From positions 5,047,501-5,111,500 of the forward strand of contig NZ_CP102772.1 of assembly GCF_026020075.1 (NCBI RefSeq): 64,000 bases of DNA. The letters run 5' to 3'. The DNA comes from Bosea sp. NBC_00550 (GTDB taxonomy: Bacteria > Pseudomonadota > Alphaproteobacteria > Rhizobiales > Beijerinckiaceae). The notes under the pieces were generated by a model. The model saw only the letters and a program-made list of their open reading frames with translations, made no database searches and was not told the DNA's origin. Position numbers and translations under genes: made by a program. Each line of letters starts with the position of its first letter. The stretch's first letter is position 1. Shown here in pieces: positions 55,649 to 64,000 of this stretch.

Positions 55649-56857
55649 ATGAGCGAAGCTTTCATCTGCGGCTATGTCCGCACGCCGATCGGCCGCTTCG
55701 GTGGCTCCCTGTCCTCGGTCCGCGCTGACGATCTCGGGGCAGTGCCGCTGAAGGCTCTGCTCGAGCGTCATGCGGGCGTCGATTTCGCTGCCGTGGACGA
55801 TGTGATCTTCGGCTGCGCCAATCAGGCGGGAGAGGACAACCGCAACGTCGCGCGCATGTCGCTCCTGCTCGCCGGCCTGCCCAAGGAGGTGCCGGGCACC
55901 ACGATCAATAGGCTCTGCGGTTCCGGCATGGATGCCGTCATCGCCGCCGCCCGGGCGATCAAGGCCGGCGAGGCCGAGTTGATGATCGCCGGCGGCGTCG
56001 AGAGCATGTCGCGCGCGCCCTTCGTGCTGCCGAAGGCCGAAAGCGCCTTCTCGCGCCACGCCGAAATCCACGACACCACCATCGGCTGGCGCTTCGTCAA
56101 CCCGCTGATGAAGCAGCAATACGGCGTCGATTCCATGCCGGAGACCGGCGAGAACGTAGCCGCCGATTGCAAGGTCAGCCGCGCCGATCAGGATGCCTTC
56201 GCTGTGCGCTCGCAGCAGAAGGCAGTCGCTGCCCAGCAGAATGGCCGATTGGCCAGGGAGATCGTGCCGGTCCTGATCCCGCAGCGGAAGGGCGATGCGA
56301 TCCGTGTCGAGATCGACGAGCACCCGCGCGGCGACACCACGCTGGAGAAGCTCGCCAAGCTGGGGACCCCGTTCCGCAAGGAGGGCGGCACCGTCACGGC
56401 CGGCAATGCCTCGGGCGTCAACGACGGCGCCGCCGCGCTGATCGTCGCCTCGGAGAAGGCTGTGGCGAAATATGGCCTGACCCCGCTGGCGCGCGTGCTC
56501 GGTGGTGCTGCAGGCGGCGTCGCGCCGCGCGTGATGGGCCTCGGGCCGATCCCGGCCACTCGCAAGCTCTGCGAGCGCCTTGGCCTCAAGCCGACCGATT
56601 TCGACGTAGTCGAGCTGAACGAGGCTTTCGCGAGCCAGGGCATCGCGGTGCTTCGCGAGCTCGGCATCGCCGAGGACGGCGCGTATGTGAACCCGAACGG
56701 TGGGGCGATCGCACTCGGCCACCCGCTCGGCATGTCCGGTGCCCGCATTGCCGGCACGGCGGCGCTCGAACTGTCGCTGACCGGCAAGCGTCTTGCCCTC
56801 GCGACCATGTGCATCGGCGTCGGCCAGGGCATCGCCATCGCACTGGAACGAGTCTGA
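55649..56857 (+). CDS. pcaF: 3-oxoadipyl-CoA thiolase-type acetyltransferase
   Basis: A 402-aa thiolase of the PcaF group. Acyl-carrying Cys90 is in NRLCGSGMDAV, the catalytic histidine in NEAFASQG precedes the second His in GGAIALGHPLGMSGAR, and Cys in ATMCIGVGQG ends the site. The N-terminal CGYVRTPIGRFGGSLSSVRADDLGA and YGVDSMPETGENVA match beta-ketoadipyl-CoA thiolases better than acetoacetyl-CoA thiolases. GGGAAGA precedes the ATG. It lies 112 bp after the DapA-like gene. No other pca gene is visible, so a general role in acyl-CoA thiolysis is possible. Confidence 0.8.
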   Translation: MSEAFICGYVRTPIGRFGGSLSSVRADDLGAVPLKALLERHAGVDFAAVDDVIFGCANQAGEDNRNVARMSLLLAGLPKEVPGTTINRLCGSGMDAVIAAARAIKAGEAELMIAGGVESMSRAPFVLPKAESAFSRHAEIHDTTIGWRFVNPLMKQQYGVDSMPETGENVAADCKVSRADQDAFAVRSQQKAVAAQQNGRLAREIVPVLIPQRKGDAIRVEIDEHPRGDTTLEKLAKLGTPFRKEGGTVTAGNASGVNDGAAALIVASEKAVAKYGLTPLARVLGGAAGGVAPRVMGLGPIPATRKLCERLGLKPTDFDVVELNEAFASQGIAVLRELGIAEDGAYVNPNGGAIALGHPLGMSGARIAGTAALELSLTGKRLALATMCIGVGQGIAIALERV

Positions 56858-56906
56858 CAGCTCGGCTGGCGGCGCTAAGCCCGGCTCCACGCCTGATTGA
56901 GACAGG

Positions 56907-57380
56907 TCAATTCCAGGGGGCGGGCTCCATGCGGGCCCGCCCGAGGACCATCACGCGATCGACCTGGAACCCCGAGCGCTGCAGGGCATCGTGATCCTGC
57001 GGCCAGGCGGCGGAGCGTTCCAGCGAGATCGCGATCCGGGGCAGGTCGAGCTCGACCGCGAGCTGGTTGGCGAAGCGCAGCAAGGCGTCGACCAGATGCG
57101 TTCCCGGCAGGCGCAGCATCGCCAGTTCGAAAATCTCGAGCGTGGTTCCTCCGCTGATCGTTTGCGCGACACGGAAGGTGAACAGGGCATGGGGCGTGCC
57201 GCGCACATCGCGCAGCGAGAAGACGCCGCGCGGCCGCGCCCCGTCCTGCGAATGGTCGCGCACGAAGGCGGCCCAGTCGTCGGGCGTCACCTCCGGATGC
57301 AGCATGGCCACGAGGCCGTAGACGGCGTCGGCTCCGGCCGGCGCGATGCGCGCGACCTCGAAGATGTCATCGCCTGTCAC
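56907..57380 (-). CDS. GNAT-like protein, probably FNR-controlled
   Basis: A 157-aa protein with a GNAT acetyltransferase-like outline: an N-terminal Tyr/Leu-rich block, a central beta segment (GVFSLRDVRGTPHALFTFRVA), a helix-rich half and LERSAAWPQDHDALQRSGFQVDRVMVLGR at the end. The acetyl-CoA loop (Q/RxxGxG/A) is not obvious, so activity is uncertain. I chose the GTG at 57380, preceded by GGGAG. An FNR box lies 59-72 bp upstream, the spacing expected for activation. Genes of this type sit next to fnrN and cco genes in related bacteria. Confidence 0.6.
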   Translation of the reverse strand: MTGDDIFEVARIAPAGADAVYGLVAMLHPEVTPDDWAAFVRDHSQDGARPRGVFSLRDVRGTPHALFTFRVAQTISGGTTLEIFELAMLRLPGTHLVDALLRFANQLAVELDLPRIAISLERSAAWPQDHDALQRSGFQVDRVMVLGRARMEPAPWN

Positions 57381-57438
57381 GTGCGGCTTCTCCCGAATTG
57401 CAGGCGCGCACGGTGGTTGGCGGGCCTGTGTTGTCGCA

Positions 57439-57452
57439 TTGATCTGGATCAA
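57439..57452. promoter_or_regulatory. FNR/FixK box
   Basis: TTGATCTGGATCAA is a perfect TTGAT-N4-ATCAA site. Its centre lies about 65 bp before the GNAT-like gene start and about 190 bp before fnrN. It fits an activator site at -41.5 for the minus-strand gene, and may let FnrN control its own gene. Confidence 0.85.
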
Positions 57453-57515
57453 TTTCGCCGGCTGCGACGGCAAGCGTGCTTTGTGACCCTGTCCGCCTCG
57501 GTTATGGTCGCCATA

Positions 57516-57616
57516 GATCGCAATGCGTCCTCTTGGACGCGAGGTTGCGATCTACTCTTTAGTTTGGGCATCGGGCTTTTTCCGAAAAGCGGTTTCCACT
57601 TTTCTCGGTCCGATGC
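57516..57616. repeat. Two adjacent hairpin repeats before fnrN
   Basis: The first (57516-57552) is GATCGCA...TGCGATC with inner arms GCGTCC/GGACGC. The second (57568-57616) is GCATCGG...CCGATGC enclosing CCGAAAAGCGG and a complementary CTTTTCTCGG. The second type is a recurrent intergenic motif of Hyphomicrobiales genomes, known to me from general experience only. They lie in the leader of fnrN. Confidence 0.5.
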
Positions 57617-57636
57617 TCTAGCGGGAAGATGCGATC

Positions 57637-58356
57637 GTGAACTGTCACCCCTCGGCCTGTAGCGCTACGAACCGCGGCGATGGCGGCTGTCGCAACTGCA
57701 TGGTCCGCCTGGTGAGCGTCTGCGCCTCGCTCTCGGATGACGAGTTGGCCCTGCTCGAATCCCTGGCCCATCCCACGCATTTCTCTTCCGGCGAGACGCT
57801 GTTCACGCAGGGGCGCGAGGCCCATTCCGTCTACAACGTCACCGCCGGCGTGGTGCGTCTCTACAAGCTGCTCTCGGATGGCCGGCGCCAGGTCGTCGGC
57901 TTCGCCCTGCCGGGGGATTTCCTCGGGCTCGCCATGCGCGACGCCTATGGCTTCTCGGCCGATGCGATCGGCGAGGTCGCGGTCTGCGCCTTCTCGCGCG
58001 GCGCCTATACCGCGCTGGTCGACGCCAAGCCGCATCTGCTGAAGCGGCTGCACGAGTTCGCGACGCATGAACTGACGCTCGCCCATGAGCAGATGATGCT
58101 GCTCGGCCGGCGCACCGCCGAAGAGAAGCTGATCTGCTTCCTGCTCGGCATGCAGCAGCGCTGGGCAAGGCTCGGCAAGCCCTCCGTCACGGTGCCGCTG
58201 CCGATGACGCGGCAGGACATCGCCGACTTCCTCGGCCTCACCATCGAGACCGTGAGCCGCACCTTCACCCGCCTCGCCAAGGACAAGACGATCCTGATCG
58301 TTCCCGGCGGCGTGCGCGTGATGAATCCCGAGCGGATGAGCGCCGTCGCGGCCTGA
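57637..58356 (+). CDS. fnrN: FnrN-type oxygen-responsive regulator
   Basis: A 239-aa CRP/FNR-family protein. Cysteines for an oxygen-labile [4Fe-4S] cluster are at 18, 21, 29 and 117 (CRNC...VSVC and EVAVCAFS), the FNR/FnrN pattern and not that of cluster-free FixK. The cyclic-nucleotide-binding fold spans about 40-150, and the helix-turn-helix DIADFLGLTIETVSRTFTRL carries the E-SR residues that read TTGAT-N4-ATCAA. The start is GTG at 57637, with GCGGGAAGATG ahead. It is next to, and should activate, the ccoN operon under low oxygen. Confidence 0.93.
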   Translation: MNCHPSACSATNRGDGGCRNCMVRLVSVCASLSDDELALLESLAHPTHFSSGETLFTQGREAHSVYNVTAGVVRLYKLLSDGRRQVVGFALPGDFLGLAMRDAYGFSADAIGEVAVCAFSRGAYTALVDAKPHLLKRLHEFATHELTLAHEQMMLLGRRTAEEKLICFLLGMQQRWARLGKPSVTVPLPMTRQDIADFLGLTIETVSRTFTRLAKDKTILIVPGGVRVMNPERMSAVAA

Positions 58357-58395
58357 GGCCTGCGCGCTCTCGCCGCAACCGCCTGCCCGTTTCCT

Positions 58396-58409
58396 TGACC
58401 TGAATCAAC
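58396..58409 (+). promoter_or_regulatory. FNR/FixK box upstream of ccoN
   Basis: TTGACCTGAATCAA matches TTGAT-N4-ATCAA at nine of ten conserved positions. Its centre is about 80 bp ahead of the ccoN start, consistent with activation at -41.5 and a transcript start near 58444. Confidence 0.85.
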
Positions 58410-58482
58410 GCCCGGCTTCCGGCCGCTCGCTAAGCCTCCTCTTCATGGCGCGCTCATGCGCCGGACGAAGCGGGAGTCGGAT

Positions 58483-60150
58483 GTGACGGCAACGGCAAGC
58501 CAAGTCAGGCAGGCGACTGTCGGCGAAATGATCGGCATGCTGATCGCGGCGGCCTGCGTGCTGCCGCTGATCGTCGTCTCGGCGCTGACCGAAAGCTCCG
58601 GCTACGCCTTCCATGCGGCGCTCGGCGTCGTCGCGGCCGCGGCTGCCGTGATCCTGATCGCGAACCGCTGCTTCGACGGCTCGCCCGCGGTTTCGCCGCA
58701 AGAGATCGACGGCAAGCCGAACTACAACATGGAGCCGGTGAAGTTCGCGACGGTGGCCGCGATGGTGTGGGGCATCGCCGGCTTCACCGTCGGGCTGATC
58801 ATCGCGCTCCAGCTCGCCTTTCCCGTGCTGAACTTCGACCTGCCCTGGATCAATTTCGGCCGGTTGCGCCCGCTGCACACCTCGGCCGTGATCTTCGCCT
58901 TCGGCGGCAACGTGCTGATCGGCACATCCTTCTATGTCGTTCAGCGCACCTGCCGCGCGCGTCTGGCGGGCATCCTGTCGCCCTGGTTCGTCGTCCTCGG
59001 CTACAACTTCTTCATCGTCATCGCCGGCACGGGCTACCTGCTCGGCATCACCCAGGGCAAGGAATACGCCGAGCCGGAATGGTACGCCGACCTGTGGCTG
59101 ACCATCGTCTGGGTCACCTATCTTCTGGTCTTCCTCGGCACGGTGATGAAGCGTCGGGAGCCGCATATCTATGTGGCGAACTGGTTCTATCTCGGCTTCA
59201 TCGTCACCATCGCGGTCCTGCATATCGGCAACAACGTCGCCGTGCCGATCTCGATCCTGTCGCCGAAATCCTACGGCCTCTGGTCGGGCGTGCAGGATGC
59301 GATGTTCCAGTGGTGGTACGGCCATAATGCGGTCGGCTTCTTCCTCACTGCCGGCTTCCTCGCGATCATGTACTACTTCGTGCCCAAGCGCGCGGAACGG
59401 CCGATCTACAGCTATCGGCTCTCGATCATCCATTTCTGGGCCCTGATCTTCATCTACATCTGGGCCGGCCCCCACCATCTCCACTACACCGCGCTGCCGG
59501 ACTGGGCGCAGACGCTGGGCATGACCTTCTCGATCATGCTGTGGATGCCCTCCTGGGGCGGCATGATCAACGGTATCATGACCCTGTCGGGCGCCTGGGA
59601 CCGGCTGCGCACCGATCCCGTGCTGCGGATGATGGTGGTCTCGCTCGCCTTCTACGGCATGTCGACCTTCGAAGGCCCGCTGATGTCGATCAAGGCCGTG
59701 AACGGCCTGTCGCACTACACCGACTGGACCATCGGCCATGTCCATTCCGGCGCGCTCGGCTGGGTCGCCTACATCTCCTTCGGCGCGATCTATTGCCTCG
59801 TGCCCTGGCTGTGGAACCGCAAGGGCCTCTACTCGCTCAAGCTGGTGAGCTGGCACTTCTGGATCTCGACGCTCGGCATCGTCTTCTACATCACGGCGAT
59901 GTGGGTCTCGGGCATCCTGCAGGGCCTGATGTGGCGCGCCTACACCGCGCTCGGCTTCCTCGAATATTCCTTCATCGAGACCGTCGCGGCGATGCACCCC
60001 TTCTACGTCATCCGCGCGATGGGCGGGGCGCTGTTCCTGATCGGCGCGCTGATCATGGCCTTCAACCTCTGGATGACCGTGCGCTCCGAGGCGGAGGCAG
60101 ACATGCCGCGCTCCGAGGTCCCCTCGTCGCTGCTGGCCGTGGCCGCCTGA
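58483..60150 (+). CDS. ccoN: Cytochrome cbb3 oxidase subunit I (CcoN)
   Basis: A 555-aa catalytic haem-copper subunit with about twelve to fourteen membrane segments. Haem and copper ligands are visible in [41 protein letters not shown] and [10 protein letters not shown]. It reduces O2 to water with high affinity and pumps protons. I chose the GTG at 58483 because GGGAG sits at good spacing; an ATG nine codons earlier is the alternative. It heads ccoNOQP under an FNR box. Confidence 0.95.
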   Translation: MTATASQVRQATVGEMIGMLIAAACVLPLIVVSALTESSGYAFHAALGVVAAAAAVILIANRCFDGSPAVSPQEIDGKPNYNMEPVKFATVAAMVWGIAGFTVGLIIALQLAFPVLNFDLPWINFGRLRPLHTSAVIFAFGGNVLIGTSFYVVQRTCRARLAGILSPWFVVLGYNFFIVIAGTGYLLGITQGKEYAEPEWYADLWLTIVWVTYLLVFLGTVMKRREPHIYVANWFYLGFIVTIAVLHIGNNVAVPISILSPKSYGLWSGVQDAMFQWWYGHNAVGFFLTAGFLAIMYYFVPKRAERPIYSYRLSIIHFWALIFIYIWAGPHHLHYTALPDWAQTLGMTFSIMLWMPSWGGMINGIMTLSGAWDRLRTDPVLRMMVVSLAFYGMSTFEGPLMSIKAVNGLSHYTDWTIGHVHSGALGWVAYISFGAIYCLVPWLWNRKGLYSLKLVSWHFWISTLGIVFYITAMWVSGILQGLMWRAYTALGFLEYSFIETVAAMHPFYVIRAMGGALFLIGALIMAFNLWMTVRSEAEADMPRSEVPSSLLAVAA

Positions 60151-60163
60151 GAAAGCTTCCGCA

Positions 60164-60928
60164 ATGACGAGCATCGAACACAAGCCCGCGCGCCGCTCGC
60201 TCTGGGCCAAGCACAAGATCTTCGAGACCAACTCGATCGTCCTGGTCATCGGCACGTTGCTGGTGATCTCCATCGGCGGCCTCGTCGAGATCGCGCCGCT
60301 CTTCTATTTGAAGAACACTATCGAGACCGTGCAGGGCATGCGTCCCTACACCCCGTTGGAGCTTGCGGGCCGCGCGATCTACGTCCGCGAGGGCTGCTAC
60401 AACTGCCACAGCCAGATGATCCGGCCGCTGCGCGACGAGGTCGAGCGCTACGGGCATTATTCGCTGGCCGCCGAGAGCATGTACGACAAGCCCTTCCAAT
60501 GGGGCTCCAAGCGCACGGGACCGGACCTCGCCCGCGTCGGCGGCAAGTATTCCGACGAATGGCAGCGCGCGCATCTGGCCGAGCCGCGCGCGGTGGTGCC
60601 ACAGTCGATTATGCCGGGCTATCCCTTCCTGGCCAAAACCGAGCTGTCCCATAGCGACATCGCCGACGAGCTGCGCGCCAACCGCGCCGGCGGCGTGCCC
60701 TATAGCGACGAGATGATCGCGCAGGCGCAGAGCGACCTGAAAGCGCAGGCGACGCCGGACCATCTCGGCCAGTCCGATCTGGAGAAACGCTACCCCAAGG
60801 CGCAGTCGCGCGATTTCGACGGCGACCCGCATCGCATCACCGAAGCCGACGCCTTGATCGCCTATCTGCAGGCGCTCGGCACGCTGGTCGACTTCAAGCT
60901 CTACGACGACAAGGCCAACATCCGCTGA
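60164..60928 (+). CDS. ccoO: Cytochrome cbb3 oxidase subunit II (CcoO)
   Basis: A 254-aa mono-haem cytochrome c subunit. An N-terminal membrane anchor (about 23-45) precedes the haem c site CYNCH (78-82). The axial Met is expected in the [12 protein letters not shown] region or nearby. The family block [32 protein letters not shown] is perfect. It lies 13 bp after ccoN and passes electrons from CcoP to CcoN. Confidence 0.95.
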   Translation: MTSIEHKPARRSLWAKHKIFETNSIVLVIGTLLVISIGGLVEIAPLFYLKNTIETVQGMRPYTPLELAGRAIYVREGCYNCHSQMIRPLRDEVERYGHYSLAAESMYDKPFQWGSKRTGPDLARVGGKYSDEWQRAHLAEPRAVVPQSIMPGYPFLAKTELSHSDIADELRANRAGGVPYSDEMIAQAQSDLKAQATPDHLGQSDLEKRYPKAQSRDFDGDPHRITEADALIAYLQALGTLVDFKLYDDKANIR

Positions 60929-60939
60929 GCGAGGCCACC

Positions 60940-61095
60940 ATGCAAACGACCTATCACTGGCTCGCCGGCTTCGCCCAGTCCGCCGGCCTTCTCTACTTCG
61001 TCGCCGTCTTCCTCGGCGTCTGCTTCTACGCCTTCTGGCCGAAGAACCGCGCCCGCTTCGAGCAGGCCGCGCTCAATCCGCTGCGCGAGGACTGA
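60940..61095 (+). CDS. ccoQ: Cytochrome cbb3 oxidase small subunit (CcoQ)
   Basis: A 51-aa membrane protein with a single hydrophobic helix (about 14-34, AGLLYFVAVFLGVCFYAFWP) followed by a charged tail (KNRARFEQAALNPLRED). It lies 11 bp after ccoO and 2 bp before ccoP, the expected place for CcoQ, which stabilises the complex. Its size, position and the FWPKNR ending support the call. Confidence 0.9.
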   Translation: MQTTYHWLAGFAQSAGLLYFVAVFLGVCFYAFWPKNRARFEQAALNPLRED

Positions 61096-61097
61096 CC

Positions 61098-61982
61098 ATG
61101 GACCAGCGTCACGACGCCCCCGAGATCGACCCCGTCACCGGCCACGCCACGACCGGCCATGAATGGGACGGTATCCGCGAGCTCAACACGCCGCTGCCGC
61201 GCTGGTGGCTCGGCATCTTCTACGCCACCATCATCTGGTCCTTCGGCTACTGGATCGTCTACCCGGCCTGGCCGCTCCTGACCGACGCGACCAGGGGCGT
61301 GATCGGCTACGCCACCCGCTCGGACATCACCGTGCAGATGAACGAGCTGAAGGCTCAGCGCGCGGCGCTGGCGGCCGGCATGACTGAGGCCACACCCGCG
61401 CAGATCAAGGCCGATCCCAAGCTGTTCCAGATCGCGACGGCCCAGGGCAAGGCCGCCTTCGGCGACAATTGCGCGGCCTGCCATGGCGTCGGCGGCGCCG
61501 GTGCCAAGGGCTATCCCAACCTCAACGACGACGACTGGCTCTGGGGCGGCTCGCTCGACACGATCATGCAGACGCTGCGCCACGGCATCCGCGTCGCCGG
61601 CAATGACGACACGCGCGTCAGCCAGATGCCGGCCTTCGGCCGCGACGGCCTGCTGAAGCGTGGCGAGATCAACGCCGTCGCCAACCATGTCCGCGAACTC
61701 GCCGGCCTGCCGACGGAGCCGAAGGCGGATCTGGCACTCGGGCGCAAGCTCTTCGCCGACAACTGCGCCGCCTGCCACGGCCCGGCCGGCAAGGGCAACC
61801 AGGAACTGGGCGCGCCGAATCTGACCGACGCGATCAGCCTCTACGGCATGGACATGGCCTCGCTGACCGAAACCATCGGCAACAGCCGCAACGGCGTGAT
61901 GCCGGCCTGGGGCGGGCGGCTGGACGAGACGACGCTGAAGGCGCTGACCGTCTACGTCCACTCGCTGGGGGGAGGGCAGTAG
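61098..61982 (+). CDS. ccoP: Cytochrome cbb3 oxidase subunit III (CcoP)
   Basis: A 294-aa di-haem cytochrome c. A single N-terminal membrane helix (about 36-57) has the WWLGIFYATIIWSFGYWIVYPAWPL signature. Haem sites are CAACH at 125-129 and 223-227, with candidate Met ligands in SQMPAF and GVMPAW. It receives electrons from soluble or membrane cytochrome c for CcoO and CcoN. The TAG stop is one base before the ccoG start. Confidence 0.95.
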   Translation: MDQRHDAPEIDPVTGHATTGHEWDGIRELNTPLPRWWLGIFYATIIWSFGYWIVYPAWPLLTDATRGVIGYATRSDITVQMNELKAQRAALAAGMTEATPAQIKADPKLFQIATAQGKAAFGDNCAACHGVGGAGAKGYPNLNDDDWLWGGSLDTIMQTLRHGIRVAGNDDTRVSQMPAFGRDGLLKRGEINAVANHVRELAGLPTEPKADLALGRKLFADNCAACHGPAGKGNQELGAPNLTDAISLYGMDMASLTETIGNSRNGVMPAWGGRLDETTLKALTVYVHSLGGGQ

Positions 61983-61983
61983 C

Positions 61984-63438
61984 GTGAGCACCGCCGGGAC
62001 CGATCCCGACGACATGCCGCTCTTCGCGGCGTCGCGGAAGGTCTATCCGCAGAGCGTCTCCGGCCCTTTCAGGCGCGCGAAATGGCTCATCCTTTTCCTG
62101 TGCCTCGGCATCTACTACCTGCTGCCCTTCCTGCGCTGGGATCGCGGCCCACATCTGCCTGATCAGGCGGTGCTGGCAGATATCGCCAACGGCCGCTTCT
62201 ACTTCTTCTTCATCGAGATCTGGCCGCAGGAGGTCTACTACTTCACCGGCCTGCTGATCCTGGCCTCCTTCGTCCTCTTCCTGATGAATGCGGTCGCCGG
62301 CCGGGTCTGGTGCGGCTATCTCTGCCCGCAGACGGTCTGGACCGACCTCTTCCTCGCCGTGGAGCGTTTCTTCGAGGGCGACCGGCGCGAGCGCATGCGC
62401 CGCGACGAGGCGCCATGGAGTGCCGACAAGCTCTGGCGCAAGAGCGCCAAGCACGCGGTGTGGCTCGTCATCGCCTGGTGGACCGGTGGCGCCTGGGTGC
62501 TCTACTTCGCCGATGCACCGACGCTGGTGCGCGAGCTCGCGACCTTCACGGCGCCGATCTCGGCTTATGTCTGGATCGCGATCCTGACCTTCACCACCTA
62601 TTCGCTCGCCGGCATCATGCGCGAACAGGTCTGCAAGTTCATGTGCCCCTGGCCTCGGATCCAGGCCGCTCTGACCGACGACGAGGCGCTGAACGTCACC
62701 TATCGCTACGATCGCGGCGAGCCGCGCGTCTCGGTCAAGCAGGCCCAGAAGCTCAGGGCGCAGGGCGCGCCCGCCGGCGACTGCATCGATTGCCATCAAT
62801 GCGTCGCGGTCTGCCCGACCGGGATCGACATCCGCGACGGCGCGCAGGTCGATTGCATTCAGTGCGGCCTGTGCATCGATGCCTGCGACACCGTCATGGC
62901 CAGGATCGGCCGCCCGACCCGCCTGATCGCCTATGACACCGAGACCAACGTCAAGCGGCGCATGGCCGGAAAGCCGGCGATCTATCGTCCGCTGCGGGTG
63001 CGCACGCTTATCTATGCGGCGCTGATCGTCGTCGTCGGCGGCGCCATGCTCTGGCAGCTCGCGACGCGCCGGACCGCGGACATTTCCGTGCTGCACGAGC
63101 GCGCCCCGCTCTTCGTGACGCTGAGCGACGGCTCGATCCGCAATGCCTATGCCGTCCGTCTGCTCAACAAGCGCCCGCAGGTTCGCCCCTTCGCGCTGAC
63201 TGTGGCCGGCCTGCCCGGTATCCGCATCGATGCGGTCGGTATCGCGCCCACTGCGGATCTGCGGCCGGTCGTCACCGTCGATCCCGATTCCTCGCGCGAG
63301 GTGCGCGTGCTCGTCACCGTGCCGGCCGGCGTGCCGCTGGAAGCGTCGCAGGCCATCACCATCACCGCCTCGGATCTCTTCGCCGGGGAGACCGTGCGCG
63401 CGACCGACCATTTCATGGCGCCCGGAGCCAAACCATGA
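61984..63438 (+). CDS. ccoG: Cytochrome c oxidase accessory protein CcoG (FixG)
   Basis: A 484-aa membrane iron-sulfur protein of the FixG family, involved in copper handling for cbb3 assembly (cupric reductase in related bacteria). Several membrane segments (about 30-50, 75-100, 155-180, 200-215, 340-360) flank an 8-cysteine double [4Fe-4S] domain at about 266-305 (CIDCHQCVAVCP and CIQCGLCIDACD). A CxxxCP pair also lies near GYLCPQTVW and KFMCPWPR. The start is GTG, one base after ccoP, with GGGGGGAGG upstream. Confidence 0.93.
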   Translation: MSTAGTDPDDMPLFAASRKVYPQSVSGPFRRAKWLILFLCLGIYYLLPFLRWDRGPHLPDQAVLADIANGRFYFFFIEIWPQEVYYFTGLLILASFVLFLMNAVAGRVWCGYLCPQTVWTDLFLAVERFFEGDRRERMRRDEAPWSADKLWRKSAKHAVWLVIAWWTGGAWVLYFADAPTLVRELATFTAPISAYVWIAILTFTTYSLAGIMREQVCKFMCPWPRIQAALTDDEALNVTYRYDRGEPRVSVKQAQKLRAQGAPAGDCIDCHQCVAVCPTGIDIRDGAQVDCIQCGLCIDACDTVMARIGRPTRLIAYDTETNVKRRMAGKPAIYRPLRVRTLIYAALIVVVGGAMLWQLATRRTADISVLHERAPLFVTLSDGSIRNAYAVRLLNKRPQVRPFALTVAGLPGIRIDAVGIAPTADLRPVVTVDPDSSREVRVLVTVPAGVPLEASQAITITASDLFAGETVRATDHFMAPGAKP

Positions 63439-63980
63439 GCTGCTGCGGAGTTTTCCTGATGTCCTGCGACGCCCCTGCCGCCCGGCGCCCACGACGCCCC
63501 TTCGAACTGACCGGGTGGATGGTCGCGGCGATGCTGGTGCTGTTCTTCGGCGTCATCGTCTCCGTCAACGCGACGATCCTCACGGTGGCGCTGCGCACCA
63601 TGCCGGGCGTCGAGACGCGCAGCGCCTACGAGACCAGCCAGCATTTCAACGAGGAAATCGCCCGCCAGCACGAGCGCGACGCGCGTGGCTGGAAGGCCGC
63701 GGCCACGCTCTCCCGGCAAGGCGAGGGTGCGACGCTCGGCGTGACCCTGGCGGACCGTCTCGGCCAGCCGCTCTCCGGCTTCACCGCGACGGCGCGATTG
63801 CGCCACCCAGCGACCTCCGCGCGCGATCACGCCGTCACGCTGAACGAGGGCCAGCCCGAACGATACGACGCGAATTTCGACCATATCGAAAGCGGCGCCT
63901 GGATTCTCGAATTGCAGGCGCGGCGCGGAGATGAGGTCGTCTTCGTCTCCCGCAGCCGCATCACCTTGCCGGAGAGATGA
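63435..63980 (+). CDS. fixH: FixH family assembly protein
   Basis: A 181-aa membrane protein. One hydrophobic segment (about 26-48) is followed by a periplasmic domain with ETSQHFNEEIARQHERDARGW, the FixH signature, and a beta-rich C-terminal part ending HIESGAWILELQARRGDEVVF. It overlaps the ccoG stop by 4 bp and is required for cbb3 oxidase assembly in rhizobia. The start used has no other candidate close by. Confidence 0.88.
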   Translation: MSCCGVFLMSCDAPAARRPRRPFELTGWMVAAMLVLFFGVIVSVNATILTVALRTMPGVETRSAYETSQHFNEEIARQHERDARGWKAAATLSRQGEGATLGVTLADRLGQPLSGFTATARLRHPATSARDHAVTLNEGQPERYDANFDHIESGAWILELQARRGDEVVFVSRSRITLPER

Positions 63981-63981
63981 T

Positions 63982-64000
63982 ATGGCCGGGCAGGATCTCT
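63982..64000 (+). CDS. Start of the next gene, probably FixI (CcoI) copper ATPase
   Basis: An ATG follows the fixH stop by one base after GGAGAG, and only six codons fit in the window. FixI, a P-type copper exporter, is the usual gene after fixH. The identity rests on position alone. Confidence 0.5.

Noticed and set aside
1..64000. CRISPR arrays, tRNA or rRNA genes, insertion sequences, prophage
   Set aside because: No regularly spaced repeats, cloverleaf sequences, transposase or integrase genes were seen on either strand by eye.

Overview
The window is a high-GC chromosomal segment with alphaproteobacterial gene content, most consistent with Hyphomicrobiales (Rhizobiales) and perhaps a Bosea-like soil or plant-associated genus. 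The genus is inferred from gene content and is not proven. Reasons: an FnrN-type regulator next to ccoNOQP-fixGH with FNR/FixK boxes, many FCD-type GntR regulators, numerous ABC and tripartite tricarboxylate (TTT) importers, and short palindromic dispersed repeats. I found no tRNA, rRNA, CRISPR array, phage or insertion sequence.

Layout. (1) 0.1-11.2 kb: a nitrogen-scavenging locus. On the minus strand lie biuret hydrolase, a possible small protein, AtzG and AtzE. The divergent gene is allophanate hydrolase (AtzF). Then follows a minus-strand operon of a dipeptide-type ABC importer, AtzH and a GntR regulator. Together they can take up a carboxybiuret/biuret-type compound and degrade it to ammonia and CO2. 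(2) 11.5-14.6 kb: an Asp/Glu-racemase-superfamily protein, a TctA remnant, and a MarR regulator divergent from a TetX-like flavin monooxygenase. (3) 14.9-19.1 kb: a GntR regulator divergent from a polar amino-acid-type ABC importer and ureidoglycolate lyase (AllA), which suggests ureide use. (4) 19.2-32.7 kb: mostly exported proteins (transglutaminase-like, HAD phosphatase, outer-membrane protein, lipoprotein, arylsulfatase, HdeA-like, DUF1254, acid phosphatase), with an MscS channel, a membrane-bound TolB/TPR regulator, an AraC regulator and a thioesterase. (5) 32.8-38.6 kb: a PAS hybrid histidine kinase, a lipoprotein esterase, an acyl-CoA dehydrogenase and a hotdog acyl dehydratase. (6) 38.8-47.7 kb: an oligopeptide ABC importer with two tandem binding proteins, ending in peptidase T. 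(7) 48.0-56.9 kb: a GntR-controlled catabolic locus with a SAF-domain dehydrogenase, a divergent PdxA-like dehydrogenase, a TctCBA importer, a DapA-like lyase and a PcaF-type thiolase. Its substrate is unknown, and two of its enzymes lack signature residues of their families. (8) 56.9-64.0 kb: a microaerobic respiration locus with a GNAT-like gene, FnrN, ccoNOQP, ccoG, fixH and the start of the next gene, expected to be fixI.

Four genes (biuret hydrolase, HAD phosphatase, TolB/TPR regulator, hotdog dehydratase) are each broken by one small indel, and each is restored by changing one base. Two of the four indels lie in or next to short base runs. Either the assembly has residual indel errors or the strain carries fresh lesions; these genes should not be taken as dead without checking raw reads.

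Most promising undescribed biology: the TTT/PdxA-like/DapA-like/SAF pathway at 48-55.5 kb, the carboxybiuret/biuret locus with its own ABC importer and shared GntR-type operators, and the sulfatase/phosphatase/outer-membrane block.
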